This document shows positions 43,398 through 52,851 of a stretch of 64,000 nucleotides of DNA, one piece after another. The notes under the pieces were generated by a model. That model was given only the letters and a program-made list of their open reading frames with translations, searched no databases and had not been told where the DNA came from. The translations under genes and the position numbers were made by a program. The stretch is from Anaerocolumna chitinilytica (GTDB lineage: Bacteria; Bacillota; Clostridia; Lachnospirales; Lachnospiraceae): contig NZ_AP023368.1 in NCBI RefSeq assembly GCF_014218355.1, positions 5,557,911-5,621,910 on the forward strand, written 5' to 3'. How positions within the stretch are numbered: the first letter of the stretch is position 1; every line of letters starts with the position of its first letter.

Positions 43398-44957
43398 ATG
43401 AAAAGGTCATTTCTACTTATAAGTGTACTATGCTTACTTATTTCAAATACATCTTTTACAAGTGTACAAGCTCAGACTATCTCTGCTAATATAAATAATA
43501 ATACAACTAATGTAAGCACCGTATTAACTTCCTCAGCAAATACTTCCGATAAGAATTCTGATTCCATTGATAACAAAGAAACAGATAAAAATACATCCCC
43601 TAACACTGATAAAATTACAAATACTACAGCCAATCAAAAGAATCTTCTGCCACTTAATATAGGTGACAAGCCAAGTATCAACTCAAAATCTGCCGTTGTT
43701 ATGGAAGCTTCTACAGGAGCAATTCTCTATGCAAAAAATATGCATGACAAGCATTTTCCCGCAAGCATTACTAAAATACTTACAACGTTAGTAGCATTAG
43801 AAAATTCCAGTCCCGGAGAAGTTGTTACTTTCTCAAAAAATGCTATATATGATGTAGATCTGGACAGCAGCCGAATCGGTATCGATGTAGGTGAAAAACT
43901 TACCATGGAACAGAGTTTATATGCTGTTATGCTTGAATCAGCGAATGAAGTGGCTTATGGTGTTGCTGAGCATGTAGCCGGCAGTGTTCCTGCCTTTACA
44001 GCTCTTATGAATAAGACTGCTAAGAATCTTGGCTGTGTTGATTCTAACTTTGTCAATCCACATGGTTTACCAGACGAAAATCATTATACAAGCGCTTATG
44101 ACATGGCTTTAATATCAAGAGCGGCTATTAATAATGAGTCCTTCCGTAAAATAACAGGAACTAAAACATACGCTATACCGCCAACCAATATTCAATCTGA
44201 AACCAGATATCTGGCCAATCATCACAAAATGGTAAAGGGTTCAATCTCATATGACGGGGTTATCGGCGGTAAAACCGGTTATACCTCCAAAGCGAAGTAT
44301 ACCCTCGTTACTTTTGCTAAGCGTAACGGAATGACCTTAATCAGTGTAATCATGTGCTGTGACAGTATAACAGATGAATATGCTGATACAAAAGCGCTAT
44401 TAAATTATGGCTTTGAAAATTACAGTTTATATAATATATCTCAGGAAATCGGTCCTAATAATGGGGATACGGATACAATGTTTACAAAATATGCTCCACT
44501 GTTTAGCAGGAAGACCTCCTCATTAAAACTAAGCACAGAAGGAAGTGTAGTTTTGCCTAAAGGAATTTCCTTTTCCAAAGCGGAAAAGAATATTTCCTAT
44601 GAGCCGGTTTCAGAGCTGAAAGATGGCAGTAATGTCATTGGTTCTATGAATTATACTTATAAAAATATCTTTGTAGGTTATGCAGATATACTTTATAATA
44701 AAGCATCTTCTCCCTATGAACTAAATAATACCTTTATTCCCGAAACTCCCAAAACTATCGTGACTAAAGGGGTACAAATGCCATCTGATACAGATAACAA
44801 TCATAGGCTTCGACTTATTATTATATCAATTATTGTGATTGTAATTTTAATCTCTGTTACCTGTTACCTTTTATTTGTAGAACTGCCTTACAGAAAACGC
44901 AGAAATGCCTATACTAAGAAAAAGAGAAACGGCAACCATCATAAAAATAACTTTTAG
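43398..44957 (+). CDS. D-alanyl-D-alanine carboxypeptidase (S11, DacF-like)
   Basis: A 519-residue penicillin-binding protein. It has a signal peptide ending near TSVQA, a Ser/Thr/Asn-rich linker to about residue 85, and the S11 domain with Ser123-x-x-Lys (SITK), SAN and KTG motifs. It trims the last D-Ala from peptidoglycan stem peptides. After the domain come a beta-rich region and a single membrane helix near residue 475 with a very basic cytosolic tail, so the protein is anchored at its C-terminus. AAAGGAG precedes the ATG. Confidence 0.9.
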   Translation: MKRSFLLISVLCLLISNTSFTSVQAQTISANINNNTTNVSTVLTSSANTSDKNSDSIDNKETDKNTSPNTDKITNTTANQKNLLPLNIGDKPSINSKSAVVMEASTGAILYAKNMHDKHFPASITKILTTLVALENSSPGEVVTFSKNAIYDVDLDSSRIGIDVGEKLTMEQSLYAVMLESANEVAYGVAEHVAGSVPAFTALMNKTAKNLGCVDSNFVNPHGLPDENHYTSAYDMALISRAAINNESFRKITGTKTYAIPPTNIQSETRYLANHHKMVKGSISYDGVIGGKTGYTSKAKYTLVTFAKRNGMTLISVIMCCDSITDEYADTKALLNYGFENYSLYNISQEIGPNNGDTDTMFTKYAPLFSRKTSSLKLSTEGSVVLPKGISFSKAEKNISYEPVSELKDGSNVIGSMNYTYKNIFVGYADILYNKASSPYELNNTFIPETPKTIVTKGVQMPSDTDNNHRLRLIIISIIVIVILISVTCYLLFVELPYRKRRNAYTKKKRNGNHHKNNF

Positions 44958-44970
44958 AATACAATAATAA

Positions 44971-45002
44971 AAGGCTGTTGAAGATATCTCTTCAACAGCC
45001 TT
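44971..45002. terminator. Bidirectional terminator
   Basis: AAGGCTGTTGAAGA and TCTTCAACAGCCTT form a perfect 14-bp stem with a four-base loop. T-rich sequence follows on both strands, serving the carboxypeptidase gene and the convergent tRNA-Arg. Confidence 0.9.
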
Positions 45003-45009
45003 ATTTCAG

Positions 45010-45083
<74 letters not shown>

Positions 45084-45186
45084 GTTCTCATGGTATAGAG
45101 CTGCAATATATAATTAAAATAGCAGCAAAAATATTCTACTATTTTCAGGACAAATAGTCAACCCCAAACCATAATAAAATTAAAGG

Positions 45187-46077
45187 TTAAGCATTATTAT
45201 AATTAAAATCTACAAATCCCTGAAGCCATATGTTTCCCTTAAATCTTCTGCCTACCATAGGTTCGCCATAAAGGTCATTTTTATTAATTGCCACCTGAAA
45301 GATTACGTCGTTGCAGGAAAGACCAAGAATATAAATCTCTTCTCCTGTAATATCATTCTTAACTGTTTCCAGATCTAATATTGTTCCAAGGATTGTATAA
45401 TTATCAGATTCAGAGCCATATGGTGTAAACGTCGTTTCCACGATTGTATAAATATCCTCAACTTTTGCGCGTCTTGATATCATAGCATACATATCAATAT
45501 CATCAATTGTAAGGCTGTCAATGGCTTCCTGATTTCCTTTTTTAGCTTCTGTTATTAATTGCCTTCTATATTGCACTTCTGCAGAATTACTCTTAACAAG
45601 CTTTTCATCTCTTTCCAGCGGAAGCAGAATCTTACCGGATATGGACAATGCAGATAAATATATAGGGTAAGGCCTGTCAAGCTGATTTCTGGCTTTTAAT
45701 TCATCAAAATGATCTACAACATTCTGAAGATAAAAAATTAAAGAAACACCAAGTCTGACATCATCACTCATACCTGTATAGGCGTCTGTATCCACTCTTT
45801 TAATAATAGACAAATCTTCTTTTGTACTCATGTAGCTTCCCTTAACATAAGGAAAATAGTGTTCCATATAGAACTTACCTTCCTTATCATAGTCACCTCT
45901 AACAGTAATACCGAATTGTTTGCCAAACAGCCTGGTGACCTCTGCTAACATTCTTCCATCCTGAGATGTATATACTCTCTTTTCAGAAGGAAGCTCCGTA
46001 ATTAAATTTATTAAATGTTCCAAGTCTAATCTATCTTTAATATTAGAAAAACCAATAGCTCTCAAAAAACTATGCAT
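45187..46077 (-). CDS. DUF3881-like conserved protein
   Basis: A 296-residue soluble protein beginning MHSFLRAIGFSNIKDRLDLE, a start I associate with the DUF3881 family of Lachnospiraceae. It has no signal peptide, membrane helix or catalytic motif that I can see. The function is unknown. It lies alone between tRNA-Arg and the HD-GYP gene. Confidence 0.75.
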   Translation of the reverse strand: MHSFLRAIGFSNIKDRLDLEHLINLITELPSEKRVYTSQDGRMLAEVTRLFGKQFGITVRGDYDKEGKFYMEHYFPYVKGSYMSTKEDLSIIKRVDTDAYTGMSDDVRLGVSLIFYLQNVVDHFDELKARNQLDRPYPIYLSALSISGKILLPLERDEKLVKSNSAEVQYRRQLITEAKKGNQEAIDSLTIDDIDMYAMISRRAKVEDIYTIVETTFTPYGSESDNYTILGTILDLETVKNDITGEEIYILGLSCNDVIFQVAINKNDLYGEPMVGRRFKGNIWLQGFVDFNYNNA

Positions 46078-46431
46078 AATAACCTCTTTTCTGAATATCC
46101 CATTTTATTGAGTATTCAACAATACGTAGCAGTTTCTTGGGAGTATTCCTCATTACAGAAATACTATAGTTGTCATAAAAATAACCTTTATAATGACACC
46201 ATACATACCGCAGAACTGATTACGGTATTGCCCAAATAAGAAATGTGATTCTTTATTTTCACACTAACTTTCATGCTAGCTTATAATTCACATTACCTCC
46301 TGCTAAATACAATAATTAGATTACCTTATTATATGGAGGTTAGCTTATTTAACATACCCACAAAAGAAAATTTCATTGAATATGAATTACTTATATCACA
46401 TTTTAATGCAGCTGGCAAGTAAATTACTTTT
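46078..46431. other. Intergenic region between DUF3881-like and HD-GYP genes
   Basis: A 354-bp AT-rich gap. A plus-strand frame of 29 codons (46335-46424) begins with ATGGAGGTTAGC and has no proper ribosome site; I see no support for it. No RNA or terminator with a strong stem was found. Confidence 0.4.
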
Positions 46432-47508
46432 TCATACGTATTCTTCTGTATCCAGTGCATCAACAATCATGGTAGACAGCTCTGTTTTCAGATCCTTTTC
46501 TACCCATTTATCATAATTATTACCATTCATATCTACAAGCATACGCAAAACAGGTCTGGTAGGGCATTTGCTATTTTGCTTAATTACAATACCCTTCTCA
46601 CCGTTATTCGTAAGCACGATCGACCCATTGGGATATGCAGCTATTAACTCCATAAAACAGTTTACAGCATCAAAATCAAATTTAATACCGGCCTGGCTAA
46701 GAATATAGTCCAATGCATGATGTACTTTTAATTTTGGCATCATAAAACCATAGACCAAACTGTCAAAGGTATCACATATCGCAACTATCTTACTTCCAAT
46801 TTTAATTTTATCTCCTTTTTTATGAAAAGGAAAACCTGTCCCATCATTCCTCTCATGATGGCAGAGAATTATATCTTTCGCGGCTGCAGGAAGCCAACTT
46901 TCCTTTATAACAGAAGAATATCCGTATACAACATGTTTCATTAGCTCTTTCTGTTCTTCTTTACTGCTCTTAAGGTAATTACAATCCAGATAGTCTATTT
47001 TAACGAGATTATACCCCATATCGTGGAGTAAGCTTCCTATTGCAATATGCCTTACTTTTTCTTTTGACATCTTCATTTTCAGAGCTATTAAAACAGACAT
47101 AGCACATACATTTAAGGAATGTGAATATGTACTTTCGCTTTTTTTGCGGATACCGGATATACTATATAAAACATTCGGAGAATTAATAATATTGCATATA
47201 ATTCCCTCCGCTATGCTTTTTATTTCCTCCAGTTCACCATACCCCTGATAAGTATAACGTTCAATTATATCTCTTACAATATCCTGACATTCTTCTTTTA
47301 TCTTTTCTTCTATATTATCTTCTACATTAATACCAACAGACAACTCATCTTCCACACAGATATAATTATAGCCAAGTTCTTTTAACCTCTTAGCATATTC
47401 AATTTTTACAGGGGAACCAGCCGTCATTATTACAATACCACTATCAGATATAATATCTTTCGCAAGTAATTCATGTCCCTTGATTGCATCAAGTAACACC
47501 TTTCTCAT
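46432..47508 (-). CDS. HD-GYP domain protein (putative c-di-GMP phosphodiesterase)
   Basis: A 358-residue cytosolic protein. Residues 110-290 are an HD-GYP domain: LLHDMGYNL (HD), LCHHERNDGTGFP (HHE and the GYP-equivalent GFP) and CDTFDS. Such enzymes cleave cyclic di-GMP. The first 100 residues form a small domain unlike known sensors. The GYP tyrosine is replaced by Phe. It lies divergent from adhE. Confidence 0.88.
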   Translation of the reverse strand: MRKVLLDAIKGHELLAKDIISDSGIVIMTAGSPVKIEYAKRLKELGYNYICVEDELSVGINVEDNIEEKIKEECQDIVRDIIERYTYQGYGELEEIKSIAEGIICNIINSPNVLYSISGIRKKSESTYSHSLNVCAMSVLIALKMKMSKEKVRHIAIGSLLHDMGYNLVKIDYLDCNYLKSSKEEQKELMKHVVYGYSSVIKESWLPAAAKDIILCHHERNDGTGFPFHKKGDKIKIGSKIVAICDTFDSLVYGFMMPKLKVHHALDYILSQAGIKFDFDAVNCFMELIAAYPNGSIVLTNNGEKGIVIKQNSKCPTRPVLRMLVDMNGNNYDKWVEKDLKTELSTMIVDALDTEEYV

Positions 47509-47651
47509 ATAAACACCTCTGGTATATACAATCGGAATATAATAATATCCTTTGTATTCTCTATATTAAACGTATTCTTAAGCTTCTACTTAATACAATA
47601 TCGAATAAATGTTGTGATGTCAATAAGCATGTAAAAAATACTTTTCTTTAA
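47509..47651. other. Divergent spacer between HD-GYP and adhE
   Basis: AT-rich, without an ORF; it should hold the HD-GYP promoter. The upstream Rex-like site lies at its right edge. Confidence 0.4.
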
Positions 47652-47669
47652 TTGTTAATTAAATAACAA
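47652..47669. promoter_or_regulatory. Upstream Rex-like operator
   Basis: TTGTTAATTAAATAACAA differs from the clostridial Rex pattern TTGTTAAnnnnTTAACAA at one position and forms a symmetric dyad. It lies about 155 bp before the adhE -35 box and could aid looping or serve the divergent gene. Confidence 0.45.
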
Positions 47670-47824
47670 TATTAAGTTTTATGCAAAGATTTTTTATGCA
47701 AAATGTCGATTTAGAGGAACATCAATAATATACTAATTTAAGCATTTAGGCATTATGTATATTTTGTTAATTATTTGGGCATAATATTGGGTGGTAATTT
47801 ATGCATGATTTACAAATGATTTGT

Positions 47825-47853
47825 TTGACAAAAGAATAACAATCTGATATATT
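47825..47853 (+). promoter_or_regulatory. Predicted sigma-A promoter of adhE
   Basis: A perfect TTGACA (47825-47830), a 17-bp spacer and TATATT (47848-47853) form a strong promoter 75 bp before the adhE ATG. Confidence 0.85.
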
Positions 47854-47879
47854 GAGAGTGTAAAGAAAAACAAATCAAC

Positions 47880-47897
47880 TTGTTAATATTTTAACAT
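47880..47897. promoter_or_regulatory. Rex operator in the adhE leader
   Basis: TTGTTAATATTTTAACAT matches 17 of 18 positions of TTGTTAAnnnnTTAACAA. It sits about 20 bp after the likely transcription start, where the NADH-sensing repressor Rex could block adhE until NADH builds up. Confidence 0.7.
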
Positions 47898-47928
47898 TAA
47901 ATAAATTATTATAATAGGAGGATTTATC

Positions 47929-50541
47929 ATGAGTGAAAAAAATCAACCAACCCCCCAGGAACATGTAGATCAACTGGTAAAAAACGCTCAAGTAGCTCTA
48001 AAAGAATTCATGCACTTTAATCAGGAACAAATAGATAATATCGTTCAAGAGATGGCATTAGCTGGTCTTTCAAAGCAACAGTATCTTGCAAAATTAGCTG
48101 TTGAGGAGACTCAAAGAGGTATTTACGAAGATAAGATAACAAAGAATATATTTGCAACTGAGTATATTTGGCACTCTATTAAGTATCAAAAGACTGTTGG
48201 TATTATCGAAGATAATGAAGAAGAAGATTATATGACAGTAGCTGAACCCATCGGTATTGTAGCCGGTGTAACCCCTGTTACAAATCCCACCTCAACAACA
48301 ATGTTTAAGATTATATCTTGTATTAAGACCAGAAATCCTATTATATTCGGTTTTCATCCCAGTGCTCAGAAGTGCTCAAAAGCTGCAGCGCAAACACTGT
48401 ATGATGCAGCAGTAAAAGCAGGTGCCCCTAAAAACTGTATCCAATGGATTGAATATCCATCCGTAGAAGCTACATCCGTATTAATGAATCATCCTGGTGT
48501 AGCATGTATTCTTGCAACTGGTGGTCCTGGTATGGTTAAAGCAGCTTATTCTTGCGGAAAGCCTGCACTTGGCGTTGGTCCTGGAAACGTACCTTGCTTT
48601 ATTGAAAAAACAGCAGTTTTAAAGCGTTCTGTAAATGATCTTGTTTTATCAAAGTCCTTTGACAATGGTATGATTTGTGCTTCCGAGCAGGCTGCTATTA
48701 TTGAAGCTCCAGTTTATAAGGAAGTTATAGAACTGATGAAGAAGGCAGGCTGCTACTTCGCAACAAAAGAAGAAATCAAAAAACTTGAGCCTGTAGTTAT
48801 TAATATTGAAAAGAGAAGTGTAAATCCTGCAATCGTAGGTCAGTCACCTGCAGCTATCGCAGCTTTAGCTGGTTTTACAATCCCTGCAGATACTAAAATT
48901 TTATGTACCGAAATTGAAGGTGTTGGCAAAGAGTATCCACTGTCTATAGAAAAGTTATCCCCTGTATTAGCAGTAGTGAAAGCAAAAGATCTGGAAGATG
49001 GTATGGTGCTCTGCGAAAAGATGTTAGCAAACGGCGGTATGGGTCACTCCTCCGTACTTCACTCCACTGATCAAAATGTAATTGAAGAATTCTCTAATAG
49101 AATGAAAACTGGACGTATTATTGTAAACTCTCCTTCTACTCATGGTGCTATCGGCGATTTATATAATACAAATATGCCTTCCTTAACACTTGGTTGCGGT
49201 TCTTATGGTGGAAACTCAACAACTCATAACGTATCAGCTGTTGATCTTGTAAATATCAAGCGCGTAGCTAAGAGGAGAAACAATATGCAATGGTTCAAGA
49301 TACCCAGTAAAATATACTTTGAATCAGGATCAACTGCTTATCTGGCTAAGATGCCTGGAATAACAAAGGCTTTCATCGTTACTGATCCTTCAATGACACA
49401 GCTAGGATATGTTAACAAGGTATTGTACCAGTTAAGAAAAAGAGAAGAATATGTTCATTGCGAAATCTTTGATCAGGTTGAACCCGATCCCTCTCTTGAA
49501 ACAATAATGAGAGGCGTAGACTCCATGAATAAATTTAAACCTGATGTTATTATTGCATTAGGTGGTGGATCAGCTATTGATGCAGCTAAAGGTATGTGGT
49601 TATTCTACGAAAATCCGGAAGCAGACTTTAAAAATATGTCCCTTAAATTCCTGGATATCAGAAAACGTACCTATAAATTCCCTCAGTTAGGAAAGAAAGC
49701 AAAGTTAGTTGCTATCCCTACAACATCCGGAACAGGTTCTGAGGTAACATCCTTTGCTGTTATATCGGATAAGACAGAAAATAAGAAATATCCTCTTGCA
49801 GATTATGAGTTAACACCAGACGTAGCAATTATAGATCCTGACTTTGTTATGACAGTACCTAAGACTTCAACTGCTTGGACTGGTATGGATGTTTTGACAC
49901 ATGCTATCGAAGCATATGTATCAATACTTGCTTCTGATTATACAGATGCCCTTGCTATCCATGCAATAGAAATGGTCTTCACTTATCTCAAGAGATCTTA
50001 TGAATTTGGTGAAAAAGACCCTGTAGCCAGAGAGAAAATGCATAATGCATCAACCATTGCAGGTATGGCTTTTACAAATGCTTTCTTAGGAATTAATCAT
50101 TCTCTTGCTCATAAATTAGGAGGAGAATATCATATTCCTCACGGTTGTGCTAATGCAATATTATTACCTCATGTTATTAGATACAATGGTACTTCCTGCC
50201 CTACAAAATTCACTTCCTGGCCTAAGTATGAAAGCTACATTGTAGGTGATAAGATATTCACTTTAATGAAGAAATTAGGATATTCACCTAAGAACAACGA
50301 TGATGCTGTTGAAATCTTAGCAAAAGAAGTTGAAAAATTAAATTCTTTCTTAGGAATTCCTGCAACATTAAAGGAATATGGAATTGATGAAAAGAACTTC
50401 CTTACAAAGGTTAACAGTTTAGCTGATTTAGCATTCGGTGACCAGTGTACAACAGCTAATCCCAGACTTCCATTAGTATCTGAATTAGAAGAGTTATATT
50501 TAACTGCATACTATGGAAAAGATAATACACCTGCCAAGTAA
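47929..50541 (+). CDS. adhE: Bifunctional acetaldehyde/alcohol dehydrogenase
   Basis: An 870-residue fusion. The N-terminal half is a CoA-acylating aldehyde dehydrogenase with Cys250 in NGMICASEQ; the C-terminal half is an iron alcohol dehydrogenase with GGGSAIDAAK, GTGSEVTSF and the metal ligands around HAIEAYVS and HSLAHKLGGEYHIPHG. It reduces acetyl-CoA to ethanol with two NADH and forms filaments in relatives. Codon use looks like that of a highly expressed gene. Regulated by the Rex sites upstream, and ended by a strong terminator. Confidence 0.98.
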   Translation: MSEKNQPTPQEHVDQLVKNAQVALKEFMHFNQEQIDNIVQEMALAGLSKQQYLAKLAVEETQRGIYEDKITKNIFATEYIWHSIKYQKTVGIIEDNEEEDYMTVAEPIGIVAGVTPVTNPTSTTMFKIISCIKTRNPIIFGFHPSAQKCSKAAAQTLYDAAVKAGAPKNCIQWIEYPSVEATSVLMNHPGVACILATGGPGMVKAAYSCGKPALGVGPGNVPCFIEKTAVLKRSVNDLVLSKSFDNGMICASEQAAIIEAPVYKEVIELMKKAGCYFATKEEIKKLEPVVINIEKRSVNPAIVGQSPAAIAALAGFTIPADTKILCTEIEGVGKEYPLSIEKLSPVLAVVKAKDLEDGMVLCEKMLANGGMGHSSVLHSTDQNVIEEFSNRMKTGRIIVNSPSTHGAIGDLYNTNMPSLTLGCGSYGGNSTTHNVSAVDLVNIKRVAKRRNNMQWFKIPSKIYFESGSTAYLAKMPGITKAFIVTDPSMTQLGYVNKVLYQLRKREEYVHCEIFDQVEPDPSLETIMRGVDSMNKFKPDVIIALGGGSAIDAAKGMWLFYENPEADFKNMSLKFLDIRKRTYKFPQLGKKAKLVAIPTTSGTGSEVTSFAVISDKTENKKYPLADYELTPDVAIIDPDFVMTVPKTSTAWTGMDVLTHAIEAYVSILASDYTDALAIHAIEMVFTYLKRSYEFGEKDPVAREKMHNASTIAGMAFTNAFLGINHSLAHKLGGEYHIPHGCANAILLPHVIRYNGTSCPTKFTSWPKYESYIVGDKIFTLMKKLGYSPKNNDDAVEILAKEVEKLNSFLGIPATLKEYGIDEKNFLTKVNSLADLAFGDQCTTANPRLPLVSELEELYLTAYYGKDNTPAK

Positions 50542-50557
50542 TAAATATAGTTTACAA

Positions 50558-50587
50558 ACAAAAAGTCCGCATAAAGCGGACTTTTTG
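50558..50587. terminator. Terminator after adhE
   Basis: AAAAGTCCGC and GCGGACTTTT form a 10-bp stem with a five-base loop and T runs on both strands, between adhE and the convergent DUF4446 gene. Confidence 0.92.
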
Positions 50588-50629
50588 TTATATTTTTTTA
50601 CTATTTTTTTTATTACTTTACTTCCTTTT

Positions 50630-51142
50630 CTATTCCATATAATTTTTAAATTTTTTGGCTTCTTCTAGAGCAGCCTTTTCTTCAGAGGAAAGAACAACAA
50701 AACTTTCTCCTTTTATAATTTCTTTGATATAAGTATAACAGCCTTCTCTTGTTGAATGCATAGAATTTAATAAAAACCCATTGTTTTCATCATTTAAAAC
50801 AGCAAGGACAAAGCTTAATTTACCACCCATCTCATGAAATGCATCATACTTAACTATTCCTATTTTCTGATAAGCAACTAAAAGATTCTCGAATATCTTT
50901 TTTATCTGTTCTGTATGCACGGTGCTTTCATTTCTTAATGTATCTAATTCATTGAACTTAGTTTCAAACTGTGTCTCAAGGGATTTCCCATCAGCACCTT
51001 CCATAAACTTTTTATACCTTTTTTTGAGTCCAGCTGATTTTACCAATAAAGCAATAATACATATAAACATTACCAATATAATTGCTGCCATTCCTAAAAT
51101 AATGTAAGTCAAATAATCAGTTATGTAGTCATTTAGTAACAT
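50630..51142 (-). CDS. DUF4446 family membrane protein
   Basis: A 170-residue protein. One N-terminal membrane helix (residues 12-35) leads to a coiled coil and a compact domain with IGIVKYDAFHEMGGKLSF, the hallmark of DUF4446. The role is unknown, but it regularly follows parB in clostridia, here by 13 bp, so it may act with chromosome segregation or at the membrane. Confidence 0.88.
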   Translation of the reverse strand: MLLNDYITDYLTYIILGMAAIILVMFICIIALLVKSAGLKKRYKKFMEGADGKSLETQFETKFNELDTLRNESTVHTEQIKKIFENLLVAYQKIGIVKYDAFHEMGGKLSFVLAVLNDENNGFLLNSMHSTREGCYTYIKEIIKGESFVVLSSEEKAALEEAKKFKNYME

Positions 51143-51154
51143 TCGTGTTCTCCT

Positions 51155-52054
51155 TTAGTGTATGGTTTCAAATAATTCTAATATACGTTCGAGTTCTTCG
51201 ACTGAATAATACTCAATTTCGATTTTTCCGTTATTATCATCTTTCTTTTTAATAGATACTTTTGTACCCATAATTTTTTTTATTTTTTCTTCAATATCTC
51301 TATAAACCGCAAGGTTTTCCTTTGATATTGCAACCTCACTCTTGACTTCATTAATACCTTTTAATAATTTCTTTACTAATTTCTCAGTTTCTCTAACACT
51401 TAATTTTTCGTCAAAAACTTTCATTGCCGCTTGATATTGGAGTTCTACATCTTCAATTCCAAGTAATGCTCTAGCATGTCCACCTGTTATCATATCATCA
51501 ATCAACATCTGCTGAACCCTGTTGTCTAATTTCAATAATCTCATTGCATTGGTAATAGCTGTTCTGCTTTTAGAAACTTTCTCCGCTACCTCATCTTGCT
51601 TCAAGTTAAACTCTTTAATTAAATTTTGATATGCTAGTGCTTCTTCTATTGGATTAAGATCTTCTCTCTGAATATTCTCAATCAATGCTATCTCGACAAT
51701 TTCTTGTGAACTATAATTTTTCACAATAACTGGGATTTCCTTTAGGCCAGCCATTTTAGCTGCTCTCCATCTTCTTTCTCCAGCTATTATTTCATAATAT
51801 TTATCTTTCTTTTGCACTATAAGAGGTTGAATAACACCATGCTGTTTAATTGAATCTGCAAGTTCCTGAATAGAGTCTTCATCGAAATGTTTTCTTGGTT
51901 GATTTTTATTTGGTTCTATTTCATTAATTGAAATTAATGTTTCACGTGAAACATCTTTTACGTCCATTGTTTCTATTTTATCTTGAACCTTTTCACTTCT
52001 GTCCGGTATCATTGAGTCAAGGCCTTTTCCTAATCCCTTTTTTGTTCCTGGCAT
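51155..52054 (-). CDS. parB: Chromosome partitioning protein ParB (Spo0J)
   Basis: A 299-residue CTP-dependent DNA clamp. The N-terminal domain has ENIQREDLNPIEEALAY and GERRWRA (the CTP-binding box), followed by the helix-turn-helix that reads parS (DEVAEKVSKSRTAITN) and a dimerisation domain. GGAG before ATG 52054 sets the start; the TTG at 52066 overlaps this ribosome site. A perfect parS lies inside the gene. It follows parA by 35 bp. Confidence 0.96.
   Translation of the reverse strand: MPGTKKGLGKGLDSMIPDRSEKVQDKIETMDVKDVSRETLISINEIEPNKNQPRKHFDEDSIQELADSIKQHGVIQPLIVQKKDKYYEIIAGERRWRAAKMAGLKEIPVIVKNYSSQEIVEIALIENIQREDLNPIEEALAYQNLIKEFNLKQDEVAEKVSKSRTAITNAMRLLKLDNRVQQMLIDDMITGGHARALLGIEDVELQYQAAMKVFDEKLSVRETEKLVKKLLKGINEVKSEVAISKENLAVYRDIEEKIKKIMGTKVSIKKKDDNNGKIEIEYYSVEELERILELFETIH
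51938..51953. promoter_or_regulatory. parS site inside parB
   Basis: TGTTTCACGTGAAACA is the perfect 16-bp palindrome bound by Spo0J/ParB. It lies within the parB coding sequence near its 5' end, as in Bacillus subtilis. Confidence 0.95.
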
Positions 52055-52089
52055 ATGTTTCTCCAATCATTTTTTTGCTAAGTAGATAA

Positions 52090-52851
52090 TTATACTTTAT
52101 TGATAACTTCATCAGCCAAATCTCTATAACCTTCTGCACCTGCAGATTTTGAATCATATAAGTTTATAGGTAAACCATGACTTGGTGCTTCTGCTAATCT
52201 AACATTTCTGGGTATAATCGTTTTATAAATATTTTGCTTTAGATTTTCTTTCACATTTTCTACTACTTGTAATGATAAGTTTGTTCTGGCGTCGTACATA
52301 GTAAATACAACACCTTCGATATTAAGCTCGGGATTTAATCTTTGTCTAACCAGATTTATTGTATGTATCAACTGTGATAAACCTTCTAATGCATAATACT
52401 CACATTGAATCGGTACAAGTACTGTGTCAGCAGTAGTCATTGCATTAATCGTTAAAGTATTTAAGGACGGGGGACAATCAATTATAATGAAATCAAACAT
52501 TTCCCTTATTTTTTCGATTTCTTTTTTTAATATGTATTCTCTATCATCTATGCCGATCAATTCTATTTCTGCACCTGCCAGATTTACATTTGAAGGAATC
52601 AATGACAAATTATCAAAGACATTTTCTACTAAACAATCAGATACAGTGCAATTACCTATCATTAGATCATAAATGGTATATTGTAGTTCATTCTTGTTTA
52701 CTCCAAGACCACTTGATGTATTTCCTTGTGGGTCAACATCAATAGTAAGCACTTTTTTCCCTTTTTCAGCAAGACAGGCGGATAGATTTATTGATGTTGT
52801 TGTCTTACCTACTCCCCCCTTTTGATTTGCAACTGCTATTATTCGACCCAT
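52090..52851 (-). CDS. parA: Chromosome partitioning ATPase ParA (Soj)
   Basis: A 253-residue deviant Walker ATPase: KGGVGKTTTSINL, DVDPQGN and DCPPSL. ATP-bound dimers bind DNA, and ParB at parS stimulates hydrolysis. In Bacillus Soj also controls DnaA. GGAGGGA before the ATG marks the start; parB follows. Confidence 0.97.
   Translation of the reverse strand: MGRIIAVANQKGGVGKTTTSINLSACLAEKGKKVLTIDVDPQGNTSSGLGVNKNELQYTIYDLMIGNCTVSDCLVENVFDNLSLIPSNVNLAGAEIELIGIDDREYILKKEIEKIREMFDFIIIDCPPSLNTLTINAMTTADTVLVPIQCEYYALEGLSQLIHTINLVRQRLNPELNIEGVVFTMYDARTNLSLQVVENVKENLKQNIYKTIIPRNVRLAEAPSHGLPINLYDSKSAGAEGYRDLADEVINKV

Noticed and set aside
46335..46424. 29-codon plus-strand ORF before the HD-GYP gene end
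   Set aside because: No spaced ribosome site or sign of function; likely chance.
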